This document shows positions 28,916 to 38,146 of a DNA stretch of 64,000 nucleotides, piece after piece. The notes under the pieces are model-generated. The model ran no database searches, had not been told where the DNA came from, and worked only from the letters and a program-made list of their open reading frames with translations. The position numbers and the translations under genes were made by a program. The DNA is from Acetivibrio cellulolyticus CD2 (GTDB taxonomy: Bacteria; Bacillota; Clostridia; Acetivibrionales; Acetivibrionaceae), in assembly GCF_000179595.2 (NCBI RefSeq), contig NZ_JH556659.1, positions 1,057,900 to 1,121,899 on the forward strand, in the 5' to 3' direction. Each line of letters opens with the position of its first letter. The first letter of the stretch is position 1.

Positions 28916-31282
28916 TCACCCTGCCCGCTCTACTGTTCTTTTTATTTTAATATCCTTGCCGTATGTTTTCAGAACTATTGCACCATCAAAATCCGTTCTG
29001 AACATCATAATCCCGCTGTTTTCAAGTACTTGTAATACATCATCCGAAGGATGTCCGAAGTTATTCTTTCCTACACTTATTACTGCAACATCAGGTCTTG
29101 TACGTTCTAAAAACTCACTGCATGTTGAGCCTGAAGATCCATGATGCGCAACCTTCAACACATCCGCCTTCAAATCAATATTATCACTTATCAGAATGTC
29201 CTCAGCTTCTTTTTCAATATCTCCTGTAAATAGAATGCTGATATCTTTATAATGCAATTTTAGCACTAATGAATTATTATTTAAAGGCGATTTTTCAATA
29301 TATGTACCTTTTTTAGGTGCCAGAACATCTAGATATGTCATATTATCAAGCTTTATCGAGTCTCCGCTAGCACACATTTCCAATTGAATTTTCTCCTGAC
29401 CGGCAATCTTGCATATGCTTTCGAGCCCTGCATCCAGAGTAATTTCTGGTATAATCAAATTATCAACCTTTAATTCCTTGAGTACCGATATCAATCCTTG
29501 AATGTGGTCGTCGTGCCCATGAGTTGCGATGACCAGATCAAGTCGGCCAATTCCGCAATCCAACAGGAAAGGAAGTACAATATTTTCACCTACACTTGTA
29601 CTTTTATTAGTTGCACTGCTGTATCCTCCCCCATCTATTAATACAGTCTTACCCTGGCTCGTTTTAATCAGAGCACAGTCCCCCTGCCCAACATCTAGAA
29701 ATGTCACTTCAAGTTCCTTAGGAGTTATTACTCCATACACAATTGTTCCAAATACCAACAAGGCTGCCAGCGCAAAGTATTTTACATTTAATTTTGCTTT
29801 AAACTTTGGCTTGTACCAGAAAAAATATGTAATAGCTGCATAATAGCAAATAACCAATATTACCGAAGGCGTAGTAAGTGTTATCACAGACCATGGCATA
29901 CTTGCGGAAAACTTGGTTACAAGAAGCACAAAACTTAATAGTACGTTATTTATATATCCTATAAGTATGGAAAGCCCAACATGTATTTGGCCCAATAGAG
30001 CCATTAGTGATCCAAGGATTGTTATAAATTCGACTATAGGTACAACAAGTAAATTCGATAGAATAGATACAACCGAAACTTTGTTGAAATAAAATACTGT
30101 TATTGGCAATACGCCTATCTGTGCTGATATTGTAGCTGCCAATACATCTACAACAAAGGACGGAAGAAATTTAAAACTGAGCTTTTCTTTTATATATTTG
30201 TAAAAAAGGACTAAAGATATGGTAGCTGCGAAAGATAATTGGAAGCCTATATTAAAAAGGATTCCAGGGTTATAAAAGAGCAATAACAATGCAGCAAAAG
30301 ATATGCTTGTAAAAACCTCCGTCTCTCTCCAAATTATCTGCCCTATCAAAATTACAGCAGCCATAATTACAGCCCTAAGAACTGAGGGTTCAAATCCAGT
30401 AATCAGGGTAAATATCATTAGAATTGCAATTATTGATATATTGGCATACTTTTGCCGGATTTTGAGCTTACCGAATATAAAAACAAGAGGCAATATGATA
30501 AACGCGACGTTACTACCTGAAACGGCCATAATATGCGACAAGCCAGAATCACTAAAGGCGTCCTGTACCTCTTCACTCAAATCCTGCTTGTAACCTATCA
30601 ACATACCGTTTAGAAGTCCAGCCTGCTGAGGCGGCAAGCTTTCATTTATAACATAAACTATTCTTGACCTCATATATAGCCCAAGTTTAACAAGAAAATT
30701 ACCCCTGTTTTCTTCTCCAAGTCTCAAGTTATATTCCATGGCAAAAAGTGTTGCAGAAATACCGTTATGACTCAAATATGTTCTATAATTAAACCCCTCA
30801 GGATTTGTACTCCCTTTAGGAATATTGAGCGTGCCGCTAACCATAACTTCCCTGCCATAATCTATAAAGCCACCATCACCCTTAGGTGTAGTTAAAAGTA
30901 TCCTCCCTTTTAACCTATCCGGTTCTGAAGACCAATCTCCAATAGAAACCTCTTCTGTCTTAAGCTCATAAACTACTTTGTAGCTATCTGCATCAGGCGC
31001 CGAATCAATATAACCTCTGATGTATACCTGCTCACCGGCATAATCGCTGAATTTATATGTATTTTGATTGTATGTATACAAATAGTATAAAGATCCCATA
31101 AGATAGAAAATTACAATACCAGCCAGTAAAAACCCAAACATGTCCTTTACTTTCCACAGAGCAAGAGCAATAAGTATAAGAAGAATGCCCGAATAGAAAA
31201 CAAACTGATAAGATTGAGTTATATGAGCAAATAATATCCCTGCCATAAAAGAAATGCATAAAAAAACAAGCGGCCTATTCAT
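28916..31282 (-). CDS. comEC: DNA internalization competence protein ComEC/Rec2
   Basis: ComEC forms the channel for single-stranded DNA entering the cell in natural transformation. The 788-residue protein has all three parts: an N-terminal membrane and DUF4131/OB region (about 1-190); the Competence domain (about 210-480) with HIMAVSGSNVAFI and many helices; and a C-terminal metallo-beta-lactamase domain with LDVGQGDCALI, IDGGG, ATHGHDDHIQG and KVAHHGSSGS. The metal ligands look intact, so it may be a working nuclease. ATG at 31280-31282 follows GGGGTGA. No comEA is adjacent. Whether the host is transformable is unknown. Confidence 0.95.
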   Translation of the reverse strand: MNRPLVFLCISFMAGILFAHITQSYQFVFYSGILLILIALALWKVKDMFGFLLAGIVIFYLMGSLYYLYTYNQNTYKFSDYAGEQVYIRGYIDSAPDADSYKVVYELKTEEVSIGDWSSEPDRLKGRILLTTPKGDGGFIDYGREVMVSGTLNIPKGSTNPEGFNYRTYLSHNGISATLFAMEYNLRLGEENRGNFLVKLGLYMRSRIVYVINESLPPQQAGLLNGMLIGYKQDLSEEVQDAFSDSGLSHIMAVSGSNVAFIILPLVFIFGKLKIRQKYANISIIAILMIFTLITGFEPSVLRAVIMAAVILIGQIIWRETEVFTSISFAALLLLFYNPGILFNIGFQLSFAATISLVLFYKYIKEKLSFKFLPSFVVDVLAATISAQIGVLPITVFYFNKVSVVSILSNLLVVPIVEFITILGSLMALLGQIHVGLSILIGYINNVLLSFVLLVTKFSASMPWSVITLTTPSVILVICYYAAITYFFWYKPKFKAKLNVKYFALAALLVFGTIVYGVITPKELEVTFLDVGQGDCALIKTSQGKTVLIDGGGYSSATNKSTSVGENIVLPFLLDCGIGRLDLVIATHGHDDHIQGLISVLKELKVDNLIIPEITLDAGLESICKIAGQEKIQLEMCASGDSIKLDNMTYLDVLAPKKGTYIEKSPLNNNSLVLKLHYKDISILFTGDIEKEAEDILISDNIDLKADVLKVAHHGSSGSTCSEFLERTRPDVAVISVGKNNFGHPSDDVLQVLENSGIMMFRTDFDGAIVLKTYGKDIKIKRTVERAG

Positions 31283-31403
31283 ACATTCACCCCAGAACAA
31301 TTGCTGAATAATGCTGAAAATCAGTATGGCTGTAACGAAACGATTCACCATATGATAACTGTGAAGTAACATTTCAGCTATTTCTTATCATATTTTCTAA
31401 CTC

Positions 31404-31434
31404 AAAAAAGCTCCTGTATTATAAGGAGCTTTTT
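31404..31434 (-). terminator. Terminator after the NlpC/P60 gene
   Basis: AAAAAGCTCCT, an 8-base loop and AGGAGCTTTTT make an 11-bp stem; T-run on the minus strand. It starts 17 bases past the stop codon. Confidence 0.88.
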
Positions 31435-31450
31435 AATAAAAAATAATGTA

Positions 31451-32527
31451 CTATTCAAGAACTCTTCTGCCTGTCATATAACATTCATTGTAAAAACCGC
31501 TGGTTATATTGCTTATCACTACCTTTTTGGCTGAGCTTCCCGAAGACGCATGAATAAAGCAGCCATTTCCTATATATATTCCTGCATGGTTAATTTTATT
31601 CATACCTCCATTTGTATCGAAGAAAACCAAATCTCCAGGCTGCAATTCAGCCTTTGATACCTTTGAACCCTGTGTTGCCTGATCAGAAGCAACACGATTT
31701 AAGCTAATTCCAAAATGATTAAAAACATACCATACAAATCCCGAACAATCAAAACCATTTGGCGAAGTACCTCCATAAACATACTTCACACCAAGAAACT
31801 GCTTTGCATACTCAACAATTTCAGCGCGCTTGCTTGAAGAATCGGAGCTAGTGGTATCTCCACCTCTTGATGCAAGTGTGGAATCAGTCAAAACATACGT
31901 ACTGTATACCCAACCATTTACACCACTTGAGGTCTTTATATGATACCATTCAGGTGCACTCTCCAAAATCTCTACTTTCTCACCCTTATCCACCTGACAA
32001 ATTACACCGTAGTTTTTCCCAGGACCTTCTCTAACATTAACATCATCTCCATCAATAATCCCTTTTATCACTACAGCAACAGTTTCAGTCTCTTTTGATG
32101 AAGTCACATTTTCAGCTTTATCGGTATTTTCTGTCGTCTCAGTAGACACTTCCTGATTCTTATCAGTAGAATCTTCCGTTTTCTCTGAATCCTTAGCTTT
32201 CTCTGAATCTTCCGTTTTCTCTGAATCTTTTGCTTTCTGGGTCGACTTTATACTTTCCACAGGGAAAATATCTCCGTGCACCCAACCAGTCTTACCATTA
32301 ATACTAATCTTGTACCACTTGCCTGAGTTTTCTAGAATAGTTGCATCAGAATCCCTAAAAATTTTCCCTGCTATATTGTTTGATATAATTGAATCCTGCT
32401 GAACATTTGAAGTGCTTTCAGCAACCTTACTATCATCGACGGCATCTGCATAAGAAAACGAAAACGTTAAAAAAACTGAAAGGTTTAATACTGCCAAACA
32501 CGAAATTGCTTTACTGAACCTTAACAT
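31451..32527 (-). CDS. Secreted SH3-NlpC/P60 cell-wall hydrolase
   Basis: A 358-residue exported enzyme expected to cut D-Glu-diaminopimelate-type peptide links in peptidoglycan. A signal peptide (about 1-27, cleavage after FSYADA) is followed by an SH3-like domain (about 50-92), a charged linker (95-150) with a 12-residue repeat AKDSEKTEDSEK/AKDSEKTEDSTD, a second bacterial SH3 domain (151-215, GDDVNVREGPGKNYGVICQV), and a C-terminal NlpC/P60 domain with the catalytic triad Cys261, His314 and His326. ATG follows GTAGGAGG. A perfect consensus promoter precedes it and a terminator follows, so it is a single-gene unit. Confidence 0.93.
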   Translation of the reverse strand: MLRFSKAISCLAVLNLSVFLTFSFSYADAVDDSKVAESTSNVQQDSIISNNIAGKIFRDSDATILENSGKWYKISINGKTGWVHGDIFPVESIKSTQKAKDSEKTEDSEKAKDSEKTEDSTDKNQEVSTETTENTDKAENVTSSKETETVAVVIKGIIDGDDVNVREGPGKNYGVICQVDKGEKVEILESAPEWYHIKTSSGVNGWVYSTYVLTDSTLASRGGDTTSSDSSSKRAEIVEYAKQFLGVKYVYGGTSPNGFDCSGFVWYVFNHFGISLNRVASDQATQGSKVSKAELQPGDLVFFDTNGGMNKINHAGIYIGNGCFIHASSGSSAKKVVISNITSGFYNECYMTGRRVLE

Positions 32528-32633
32528 ACTTAACCTCCTACTTTATATCTTTCTTTTATTTATAGTAGTCAGCTTTATCAGCTTCATTTGGGTATATCGT
32601 AGGACTTTTCATTTCTATAATATTGACAAAATA

Positions 32634-32662
32634 ATTATACATGTATGTCTTTTCTTTGTCAA
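32634..32662 (-). promoter_or_regulatory. Consensus SigA promoter for the NlpC/P60 gene
   Basis: TTGACA, a 17-base spacer and TATAAT, all perfect, on the minus strand about 110 bases before the start codon. A second TTGACA with a weaker GATATT lies about 35 bases further upstream. Confidence 0.88.
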
Positions 32663-32823
32663 ACCATTAATATCCCGCTAAACATCTCTTGTGTCAATTA
32701 TAACACGGTCCCTTATCTGTTAACATAATGTATAAGTCCCAAATTAAGAATAATGAACATAGTATATATCGACTACTTATTTAGGATTATTAACACATAA
32801 AGAATAGATATCAATTATGTCTC

Positions 32824-33345
32824 CTACACTAGCCTATGCATTATTATTGCGTTTTGCACCTCTCCGCTTAATCTGATACATTCATCTATCCTTCCATACT
32901 TTTCAAAACCCAAGCGGCTCCAGAACTTGTCCCCCCTGCTATTACATTCTGCAACAGCTAAATATACTCTTTGAATATTACTTTTCATTTTTGTGTAAGC
33001 AATAAACAAATTAACAATTTTTGTTCCATAGCCTTTACTCTGAAAGGCTTGATCTATAATAAGCGTATTAATCCAGGCTGCTGATCCATTGTTAAATTTG
33101 ATTTGCCCCTTTAAAACCCCTATCATTTCTCCAGTAGCAGCAATAAAAATGCCCGAAAAAAAGTGATCCTGGCTCTGTTGAATTTTATTATACAACACTG
33201 TCAACTGATTCAATGTAACTGGCCCTTCAATGCCTGTTGCATATTTAAAATCATCTTCATTATACCATTTAAGTACATATTCAAGGTTTACGGGAGTAAT
33301 ATTCTTTAAATAAACATCTTCACCTTTGACATTTACATTATACAT
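32824..33345 (-). CDS. GNAT-family N-acetyltransferase
   Basis: The 173-residue protein has the GNAT acetyl-CoA loop in QSKGYGTKIVNLFI (near 107) and the typical closing LAVAECNSRGDKFWSRLGFEKYGR. It resembles RimJ/RimL-type or small-molecule acetyltransferases. The substrate is unknown. ATG follows GTGGAGGTC. It stands alone between the NlpC/P60 promoter region and the SASP gene, facing away from the latter. Confidence 0.85.
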   Translation of the reverse strand: MYNVNVKGEDVYLKNITPVNLEYVLKWYNEDDFKYATGIEGPVTLNQLTVLYNKIQQSQDHFFSGIFIAATGEMIGVLKGQIKFNNGSAAWINTLIIDQAFQSKGYGTKIVNLFIAYTKMKSNIQRVYLAVAECNSRGDKFWSRLGFEKYGRIDECIRLSGEVQNAIIMHRLV

Positions 33346-33620
33346 AAGACCTCCACGCTTAAACCAAATTGCTTTTGCTACTTTAACCCTTACTTTTAAT
33401 TATTCTACAATCTAATTTGAAAATCCTTCAAAAAAATTGCTATAAAATTCATATCATAAAAATTAGTTTTTGTCTAACAATAATGTTGTACAGGTAAATA
33501 ACATTAAAGCAATTTAAGTAAGTTTACTTTGGCTAACCTGGATTTAATTAATATCTGCATTATTCTTATCTTCTTAAGAAGGTTTAGTGCAGTTAGTGCT
33601 AACAAGGAGGTGAATCAATT

Positions 33621-33824
33621 ATGGCTAACAATAACAATCAAAAAGTTGTACCAGGCGCAGGAAATGCTCTTGACAAAATGAAATATGAAATCGCATCACA
33701 AGTTGGCGTTAACTTAAAGCAAGGATACAATGGTGATATATCAGCTAAAGATGCAGGTAAAGTAGGCGGAAATATTACTAAAAAGCTTATTCAGATGGCT
33801 GAACAGCAGTTGTCTGGCAAATAA
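33621..33824 (+). CDS. Alpha/beta-type small acid-soluble spore protein
   Basis: SASPs coat spore DNA and protect it from UV and chemicals, and are later cut by GPR. The 67-residue protein has the conserved cores NALDKMKYEIASQVGV (containing the GPR-cleavage-type E-I-A sequence) and GYNGDISAKDAGKVGGNITKK. ATG follows AAGGAGGTGAA. SigG control is expected; I could not identify the promoter. A clear terminator follows 16 bases later. It is a single-gene unit between genes on the other strand. Confidence 0.96.
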   Translation: MANNNNQKVVPGAGNALDKMKYEIASQVGVNLKQGYNGDISAKDAGKVGGNITKKLIQMAEQQLSGK

Positions 33825-33840
33825 GAACTAACTACTTCAA

Positions 33841-33876
33841 AAAAAGGCTGTGCGATCATATTGCACAACCTTTTTT
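33841..33876 (+). terminator. Terminator after the SASP gene
   Basis: AAAAAGGCTGTGC, a 9-base loop and GCACAACCTTTTTT; A-run on the left and T-run on the right allow both directions. Confidence 0.88.
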
Positions 33877-33965
33877 GTAATGCTTGTCATAGCCGGATAA
33901 GTCAAATAGCTTTACAGCCTATTTCTCTCCCAAGAACCATACATGAAAGTTTTTCCTCCCACGGC

Positions 33966-34787
33966 TCAATCTCCTAAGAAAATCTGCTTGAGTTTACTGC
34001 CCTTGTATATGTAATAATAAGGTTCATTCGCATTACCAGATTCAATAATCCACCTGCTGTTTTTATTATACAAGGTAGAATACTCCATTTTGGTGCATGT
34101 TGTAACATCAGCGCTTTCAAAGCAATTCCCATTCCACTTGAATATCTCTACGAATGTAGGAAGACTTCCCCTAGATGTTGCTGTAAGTTCCTGTCTGCCA
34201 TCCTCATCCAGATCATTAATGTTTAAATTACTATAATCCAGGAAGCAGTGCCATTTACCATCCTTGTATCCTATGACCCACGCAGTTTCACAAGTAGCTC
34301 CTGACCCTCCCATTATGAAAAAATCCTTAATCCCATCGTTTGTAAGATCTACCAGTTCAACCTGGCTTATCCCGTCAAACCCAAAACAACTGATCAGGCC
34401 TAAATTATATACTTTACCTCCTGCTTCTAGATAAGCATAAACATCCTTTAATGTATCCGACTGGCTTTCACAATAGAAACTAAGGGTTGCTTTTTTCTTA
34501 CCTGGTAAATCACCGTAATATACGCTGCTACCCTTTACCCATCTTTTATCAGGCGTGCCCTCTATAAGAGGTTTTATCTCATGCGGTATAAATATCAGAT
34601 CAATATTATTAAGCATACGGGAACTTCCAACTGGTGTGGGAGCAGAAGTATTCAGTGTATTGCTCGTAATTTGAGGAGTTAAGACAATCGTATTCTGCAA
34701 ATTAGCATCAGGTCCAACGCTTGCAGTATTGGCACAACCTGCTGTTATAAGTAATAGAATCATTATGTATGGCCAGAATTTCTTCAT
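33966..34787 (-). CDS. Lipoprotein with FG-GAP/VCBS-like Asp-rich repeats
   Basis: The 273-residue protein has a lipoprotein signal (lipobox ITAGC, Cys18), a Thr/Asn-rich linker, and a C-terminal half with two Asp-rich turns, DLTNDGIKDFFI and DLNDLDEDG-like NINDLDEDGRQEL, which resemble calcium-binding FG-GAP/VCBS repeats. It has no catalytic motif I recognise. The second of two neighbouring ATGs (34785-34787) is taken because AGAGGT would be too close to the first. It probably binds something at the cell surface; that is inference. Confidence 0.7.
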   Translation of the reverse strand: MKKFWPYIMILLLITAGCANTASVGPDANLQNTIVLTPQITSNTLNTSAPTPVGSSRMLNNIDLIFIPHEIKPLIEGTPDKRWVKGSSVYYGDLPGKKKATLSFYCESQSDTLKDVYAYLEAGGKVYNLGLISCFGFDGISQVELVDLTNDGIKDFFIMGGSGATCETAWVIGYKDGKWHCFLDYSNLNINDLDEDGRQELTATSRGSLPTFVEIFKWNGNCFESADVTTCTKMEYSTLYNKNSRWIIESGNANEPYYYIYKGSKLKQIFLGD

Positions 34788-34880
34788 ATGCATACCTCTC
34801 TGTATAATTTCGAAATTACTTGAATTATACTGTCACTGGGTTTTTAAGTCAAGATATCAATACAAAATATATATTTCATT

Positions 34881-35315
34881 TCACCGGCCATTCCTTCTTT
34901 GCACAATATTAAGACTATGATCAATAAATAGTTTTCTTAATTTCTTATTAATATCTTCCGGTATAGAAAAATAGGTTCCATTATAACGCACATTACTACA
35001 CCCATCTCCTGCAATATAAATATCTAAATTTCCTGTTTCTTTGTATATTGTAATCCTAGGATCTCCTGACCCAAAACAAGCTGGTGGATTATTGAGTTTT
35101 TGGGTAGCATTTAGCCAACTGCAAATATTAATAATAATATTTTTATCACTAATATCCGATGTCTTTCCATCTGATGTATTTAACTCAATCTTGACTACAT
35201 CTTCATAATTGAATTCTAATGCTCTATTTCGGTTTACTTGAAAATATATAACAGTTAATATTAAAAGAATTATAACTGCGCTAATTAAATAACCACATTT
35301 ATACTTTTTACTCAT
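34881..35315 (-). CDS. Small membrane-anchored protein of unknown function
   Basis: The 144-residue protein has a membrane helix at about 9-26 and an outside domain of about 110 residues with VVKIELNTSDGK, PRITIYKETGNLDIYIAG and the end FIDHSLNIVQ. The strand-rich domain recalls small secreted proteins of Firmicutes that measure nothing catalytic; I do not recognise the family. ATG follows GTGGAG. It lies between a lipoprotein gene and a HEAT-like gene, all on the same strand, but with separate RBSs and gaps of 75-90 bases. Confidence 0.65.
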   Translation of the reverse strand: MSKKYKCGYLISAVIILLILTVIYFQVNRNRALEFNYEDVVKIELNTSDGKTSDISDKNIIINICSWLNATQKLNNPPACFGSGDPRITIYKETGNLDIYIAGDGCSNVRYNGTYFSIPEDINKKLRKLFIDHSLNIVQRRNGR

Positions 35316-35390
35316 TTAACTCCACATCATACCTTTCGTAATAATTTTTCATTCATGCCCAAGGAATGAATCACAAAAAGTTTACGATAA

Positions 35391-36002
35391 TTACAACATC
35401 ATTGACTCTACTTGCTTTATTGCTTTTTTATCAAGAACTCCACCGCTTAATGCTTTAAATATGTAGCTTTCTATCTTATCATTTGTTTGGTACTTTCTTA
35501 TCATTGTAAGAACTTCTAAAATATCTAATAAAACAAGTTTTTGCATTGTTGCCCTAATGCTTGATATATCAATACCTATGATTTTATCCGCAATTATTAA
35601 ATGCAACTGCTTTTTGTATGGTATAATTTTCTTCAATGACTGGATGCACTGCCGAACAGTAATTGGTTTGTCATCATTAAAAAGCAGAGCGTAATCATCA
35701 ATAATTTCTTCAAATTTGTTCTCATTATCCCATCTAACGTTCTCAGCAATAAGCATTAAACCAATACTTCTCTGATATGAATTTTCACTTTTAAGTTTTT
35801 TATAAAAAACATCCCAATAACCATAAATATCATCAAAGCTACCAGAACGGCTTTGTAGAAGAAGAAAAGCTTGATACCTTACTTTATCATCTTTTTCAGA
35901 TAACCATTCTATAAGTTGATTTAATTCCTCGCTATTAAGATTATTTGACGCTTCCAATATATCATTTTTTTCAATTGACAATAACCTTTCAAGACTTATC
36001 AT
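35391..36002 (-). CDS. HEAT-like alpha-helical repeat protein
   Basis: The 203-residue protein is predicted all-helical, with repeated segments of the kind EWLSEKDDKVRYQAFLLLQ and SYQRSIGLMLIAENVRW and ITVRQCIQSLKKIIPYK, resembling HEAT repeats that form protein-binding surfaces. ATG at 36000-36002 (MISLERLL) follows GGAGGG; the frame could extend 10 codons upstream but those run through the RBS. Function unknown. It is the first gene to the left of a long gene-poor region. Confidence 0.65.
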   Translation of the reverse strand: MISLERLLSIEKNDILEASNNLNSEELNQLIEWLSEKDDKVRYQAFLLLQSRSGSFDDIYGYWDVFYKKLKSENSYQRSIGLMLIAENVRWDNENKFEEIIDDYALLFNDDKPITVRQCIQSLKKIIPYKKQLHLIIADKIIGIDISSIRATMQKLVLLDILEVLTMIRKYQTNDKIESYIFKALSGGVLDKKAIKQVESMML

Positions 36003-36054
36003 ACCAAACCCTCCAACTCCTGAATTATTCATTTGTTCTAAATAATTTCACCTT

Positions 36055-36138
36055 TCATCGTCCTGTCGAACTCAATTTATCAAGTTCTTCATTACTAATA
36101 CTATCTGTATAATGTTGAATTTTCTGGCGCAACTCCAC
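36055..36138 (-). pseudogene. Possible gene remnant (27 codons)
   Basis: A short open stretch on the minus strand encodes ELRQKIQHYTDSISNEELD and ends in a proper stop 50 bases before the HEAT-like gene. The composition is protein-like, yet a stop codon lies two codons upstream and no RBS is seen. It may be the tail of a decayed gene, or chance. Confidence 0.2.
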
Positions 36139-36512
36139 TTTTTACTATTTTTAAACAATTATAACACAATCATGGTAGATTTGGTACTTTGTTTATTTTA
36201 TCTAGCGGTAATCCCAGCTTAATCCAGTTATAATGCCTGAAATAAGGTGTTAGAATGTTACGGCACATGTCTAATTTCTATTAATCCCCAATTATGTATT
36301 TTTTGCGCACAAATTTGTTCTTTCATACATTTATACTACCTATAATTTTCAACTTTGCTATTACATAATGATACTTTTTCACAAAAGACCAAGCAATAAT
36401 TCATTATTATTTATGAACTATTTACATTAACATTTCCATTCAAATATTATATACTTATTACATACACTGATACTTTTTCATACATTCCTTCTATACAATA
36501 TAGATTGAATAC

Positions 36513-36538
36513 GCTACGACAATAAATCGTAGCTTTTT
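36513..36538 (+). terminator. Orphan rho-independent terminator, + strand
   Basis: A perfect 7-bp stem GCTACGA/TCGTAGC with loop CAATAAA is followed directly by five T's on the + strand. No + strand gene lies upstream for more than 2 kb (the SASP gene has its own terminator), so it may end a small RNA. Confidence 0.65.
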
Positions 36539-36796
36539 GTTTGCACTTTATTGCATGCTCAACAATATTCAACAATATAACCCAACTTTCATTTATATAA
36601 TTTAGACAGAAAAATTTACCTAACCAGCAATATTATTGTATAGATTACCCATTAACTTAATATTAGTATATCTATATAATAATAACTGTACGGTTAACGT
36701 ACTTTTCCTCTATACATTTTATTTGCCTGCGGCAGAAACCAGCTGCAGTTTTTTATTAAGATTTCAATTTTACAAGCTCCAAAATTTTATACCACT

Positions 36797-36826
36797 CTAT
36801 GGGGGCAAACCCCCTTTGCTCCCATA
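36797..36826 (-). terminator. Strong hairpin at the end of the thi operon
   Basis: CTATGGGGGCAAA and TTTGCTCCCATAG form a 13-bp stem with one wobble and a 4-base loop, 22 bases after the thiC stop. The following T-run on the minus strand is weak (TATAAAATTTT), so termination is probable but not certain. Confidence 0.6.
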
Positions 36827-36847
36827 GTAAGTTATTTTCAAACTATC

Positions 36848-38146
36848 TTAAAGTATATTAAGTTTCTCTCCCTTTAACACCTTGTTCATATTTCTTACTG
36901 CACACATTTTGCCACACATAGTACATGTATCTTCATGTTCGGGCATAGAGCTTTCTCTATACTTTTTTGGTTTCTCGCTGTCAATTGAAAGTTCAAACAT
37001 CTTATTCCAATCTAAATTTTTTCTTGCTTCACTCATTTTGTAATCCCAGTCTCTAGCGCCCCTTATTCCCTTGGCGATATCTGCTGCATGTGCAGCTATC
37101 CTTGAGGCTATTATCCCTTCCTTCATATCGTCAATATCAGGAAGTCTCAAATGTTCAGCCGGTGTGACATAGCAAAGAAAATCAGCTCCATTGGCTGCTG
37201 CTATAGCTCCACCTATTGCACTTGTTATATGATCGTAGCCTGGAGCAATATCAGTTACGAGAGGCCCTAACACATAGAATGGTGCCCCATGGCATAATCT
37301 CTTTTCGAGTATCATATTTGCAGCAATTTCATTAATTGCCATGTGCCCAGGCCCTTCTATCATAACCTGAACATTCCTTTCCCATGCTCTTTTAGTAAGT
37401 TCTCCTAATGCAATAAGTTCGTCAATCTGGGATGCATCCGTTGAATCATTTATGCTTCCAGGTCTACAAGCATCTCCAAGACTCATTGTCACATCGTATT
37501 TTGCAAATATCTCCAGTACTGTGTCATAGTATTCGTAAAACGGATTTTCATTTCCAGTAAGCTCCATCCATGCAAATAAGAGTGAGCCGCCTCTTGAAAC
37601 AATATTGGTGAGCCTTCCGTTTTTCTTAAAGCGTCTAGCTGTTTCCCTGTTTATACCTGCATGGATAGTCATAAAGTCAACACCGTCAGCAGCATGTTTC
37701 TCAACTACCTCTAAAAACTCCCTAGCGGTTATATCTGAAAGCTCCTTATCATAAAAACCAACTGCATCATATATCGGCACTGTTCCAATCATGGCAGAAG
37801 ATATACTAACAAGCTTCCTTCTAAATTCCTGCGTTTTTCCATAAGAACTCAAGTCCATTATTGCCTCAGCCTTAAGCTCAATCGCCTTTTTCACCTTCTC
37901 GATTTCAAGATCAAAGCTACAGCAATCCTTTGATATTCCCAAGTTTACATTTATTTTTGTCCTAAGACCTTCACCAATGCCCTCTGGATCTATAGCATGA
38001 TGGTTTTTGTTTGCAGGAATTATCACCTTACCTTGAGCTATAAGTTCTTGGAGCTCTTTTATATCCTTACCTTCCTTCCTAGCTACAATTTCCATTTCAT
38101 TTGTCACAATACCTTTTTTAGCTGCATCCATCTGAGTAGTATACAT
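36848..38146 (-). CDS. thiC: Phosphomethylpyrimidine synthase ThiC
   Basis: ThiC is a radical SAM enzyme that rearranges aminoimidazole ribotide into HMP phosphate, the pyrimidine half of thiamine. The 432-residue product is the short bacterial form. It has the landmarks [74 protein letters not shown], and the C-terminal cluster motif [11 protein letters not shown] follows AAGGGGTG and starts directly after the thiE stop. It is the last gene of the operon. Confidence 0.97.
   Translation of the reverse strand: MYTTQMDAAKKGIVTNEMEIVARKEGKDIKELQELIAQGKVIIPANKNHHAIDPEGIGEGLRTKINVNLGISKDCCSFDLEIEKVKKAIELKAEAIMDLSSYGKTQEFRRKLVSISSAMIGTVPIYDAVGFYDKELSDITAREFLEVVEKHAADGVDFMTIHAGINRETARRFKKNGRLTNIVSRGGSLLFAWMELTGNENPFYEYYDTVLEIFAKYDVTMSLGDACRPGSINDSTDASQIDELIALGELTKRAWERNVQVMIEGPGHMAINEIAANMILEKRLCHGAPFYVLGPLVTDIAPGYDHITSAIGGAIAAANGADFLCYVTPAEHLRLPDIDDMKEGIIASRIAAHAADIAKGIRGARDWDYKMSEARKNLDWNKMFELSIDSEKPKKYRESSMPEHEDTCTMCGKMCAVRNMNKVLKGEKLNIL

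Larger units (their letters stand above)
36003..36847. other. Long gene-poor region
   Basis: These 845 very AT-rich bases separate the accessory genes from the thiamine operon. They contain a possible gene remnant (36055-36138), a 13-base direct repeat TGATACTTTTTCA at 36369 and 36468 within a longer similar context, an orphan + strand terminator (36513-36538), and a strong hairpin next to thiC (36797-36826). No complete gene with RBS was seen. Confidence 0.6.

Noticed and set aside
33480-33620. SigG promoter for the SASP gene
   Set aside because: Several CATT-like sequences were checked, but none has a -35 partner at 17-18 bases.
33886-33925. Fourth copy of repeat family 1 after the SASP terminator
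   Set aside because: Only AAGTCAAATAGC matches; the second hairpin and tail are missing, so chance cannot be excluded.
36369-36480. Repeated 13-mer TGATACTTTTTCA considered as a CRISPR-like or integration site
   Set aside because: Only two copies, no regular spacers, no integrase or Cas gene nearby.
36636-36827. 63-codon + strand frame in the gene-poor region
   Set aside because: No RBS, ends inside the hairpin at the thi operon end, composition looks random for AT-rich DNA.
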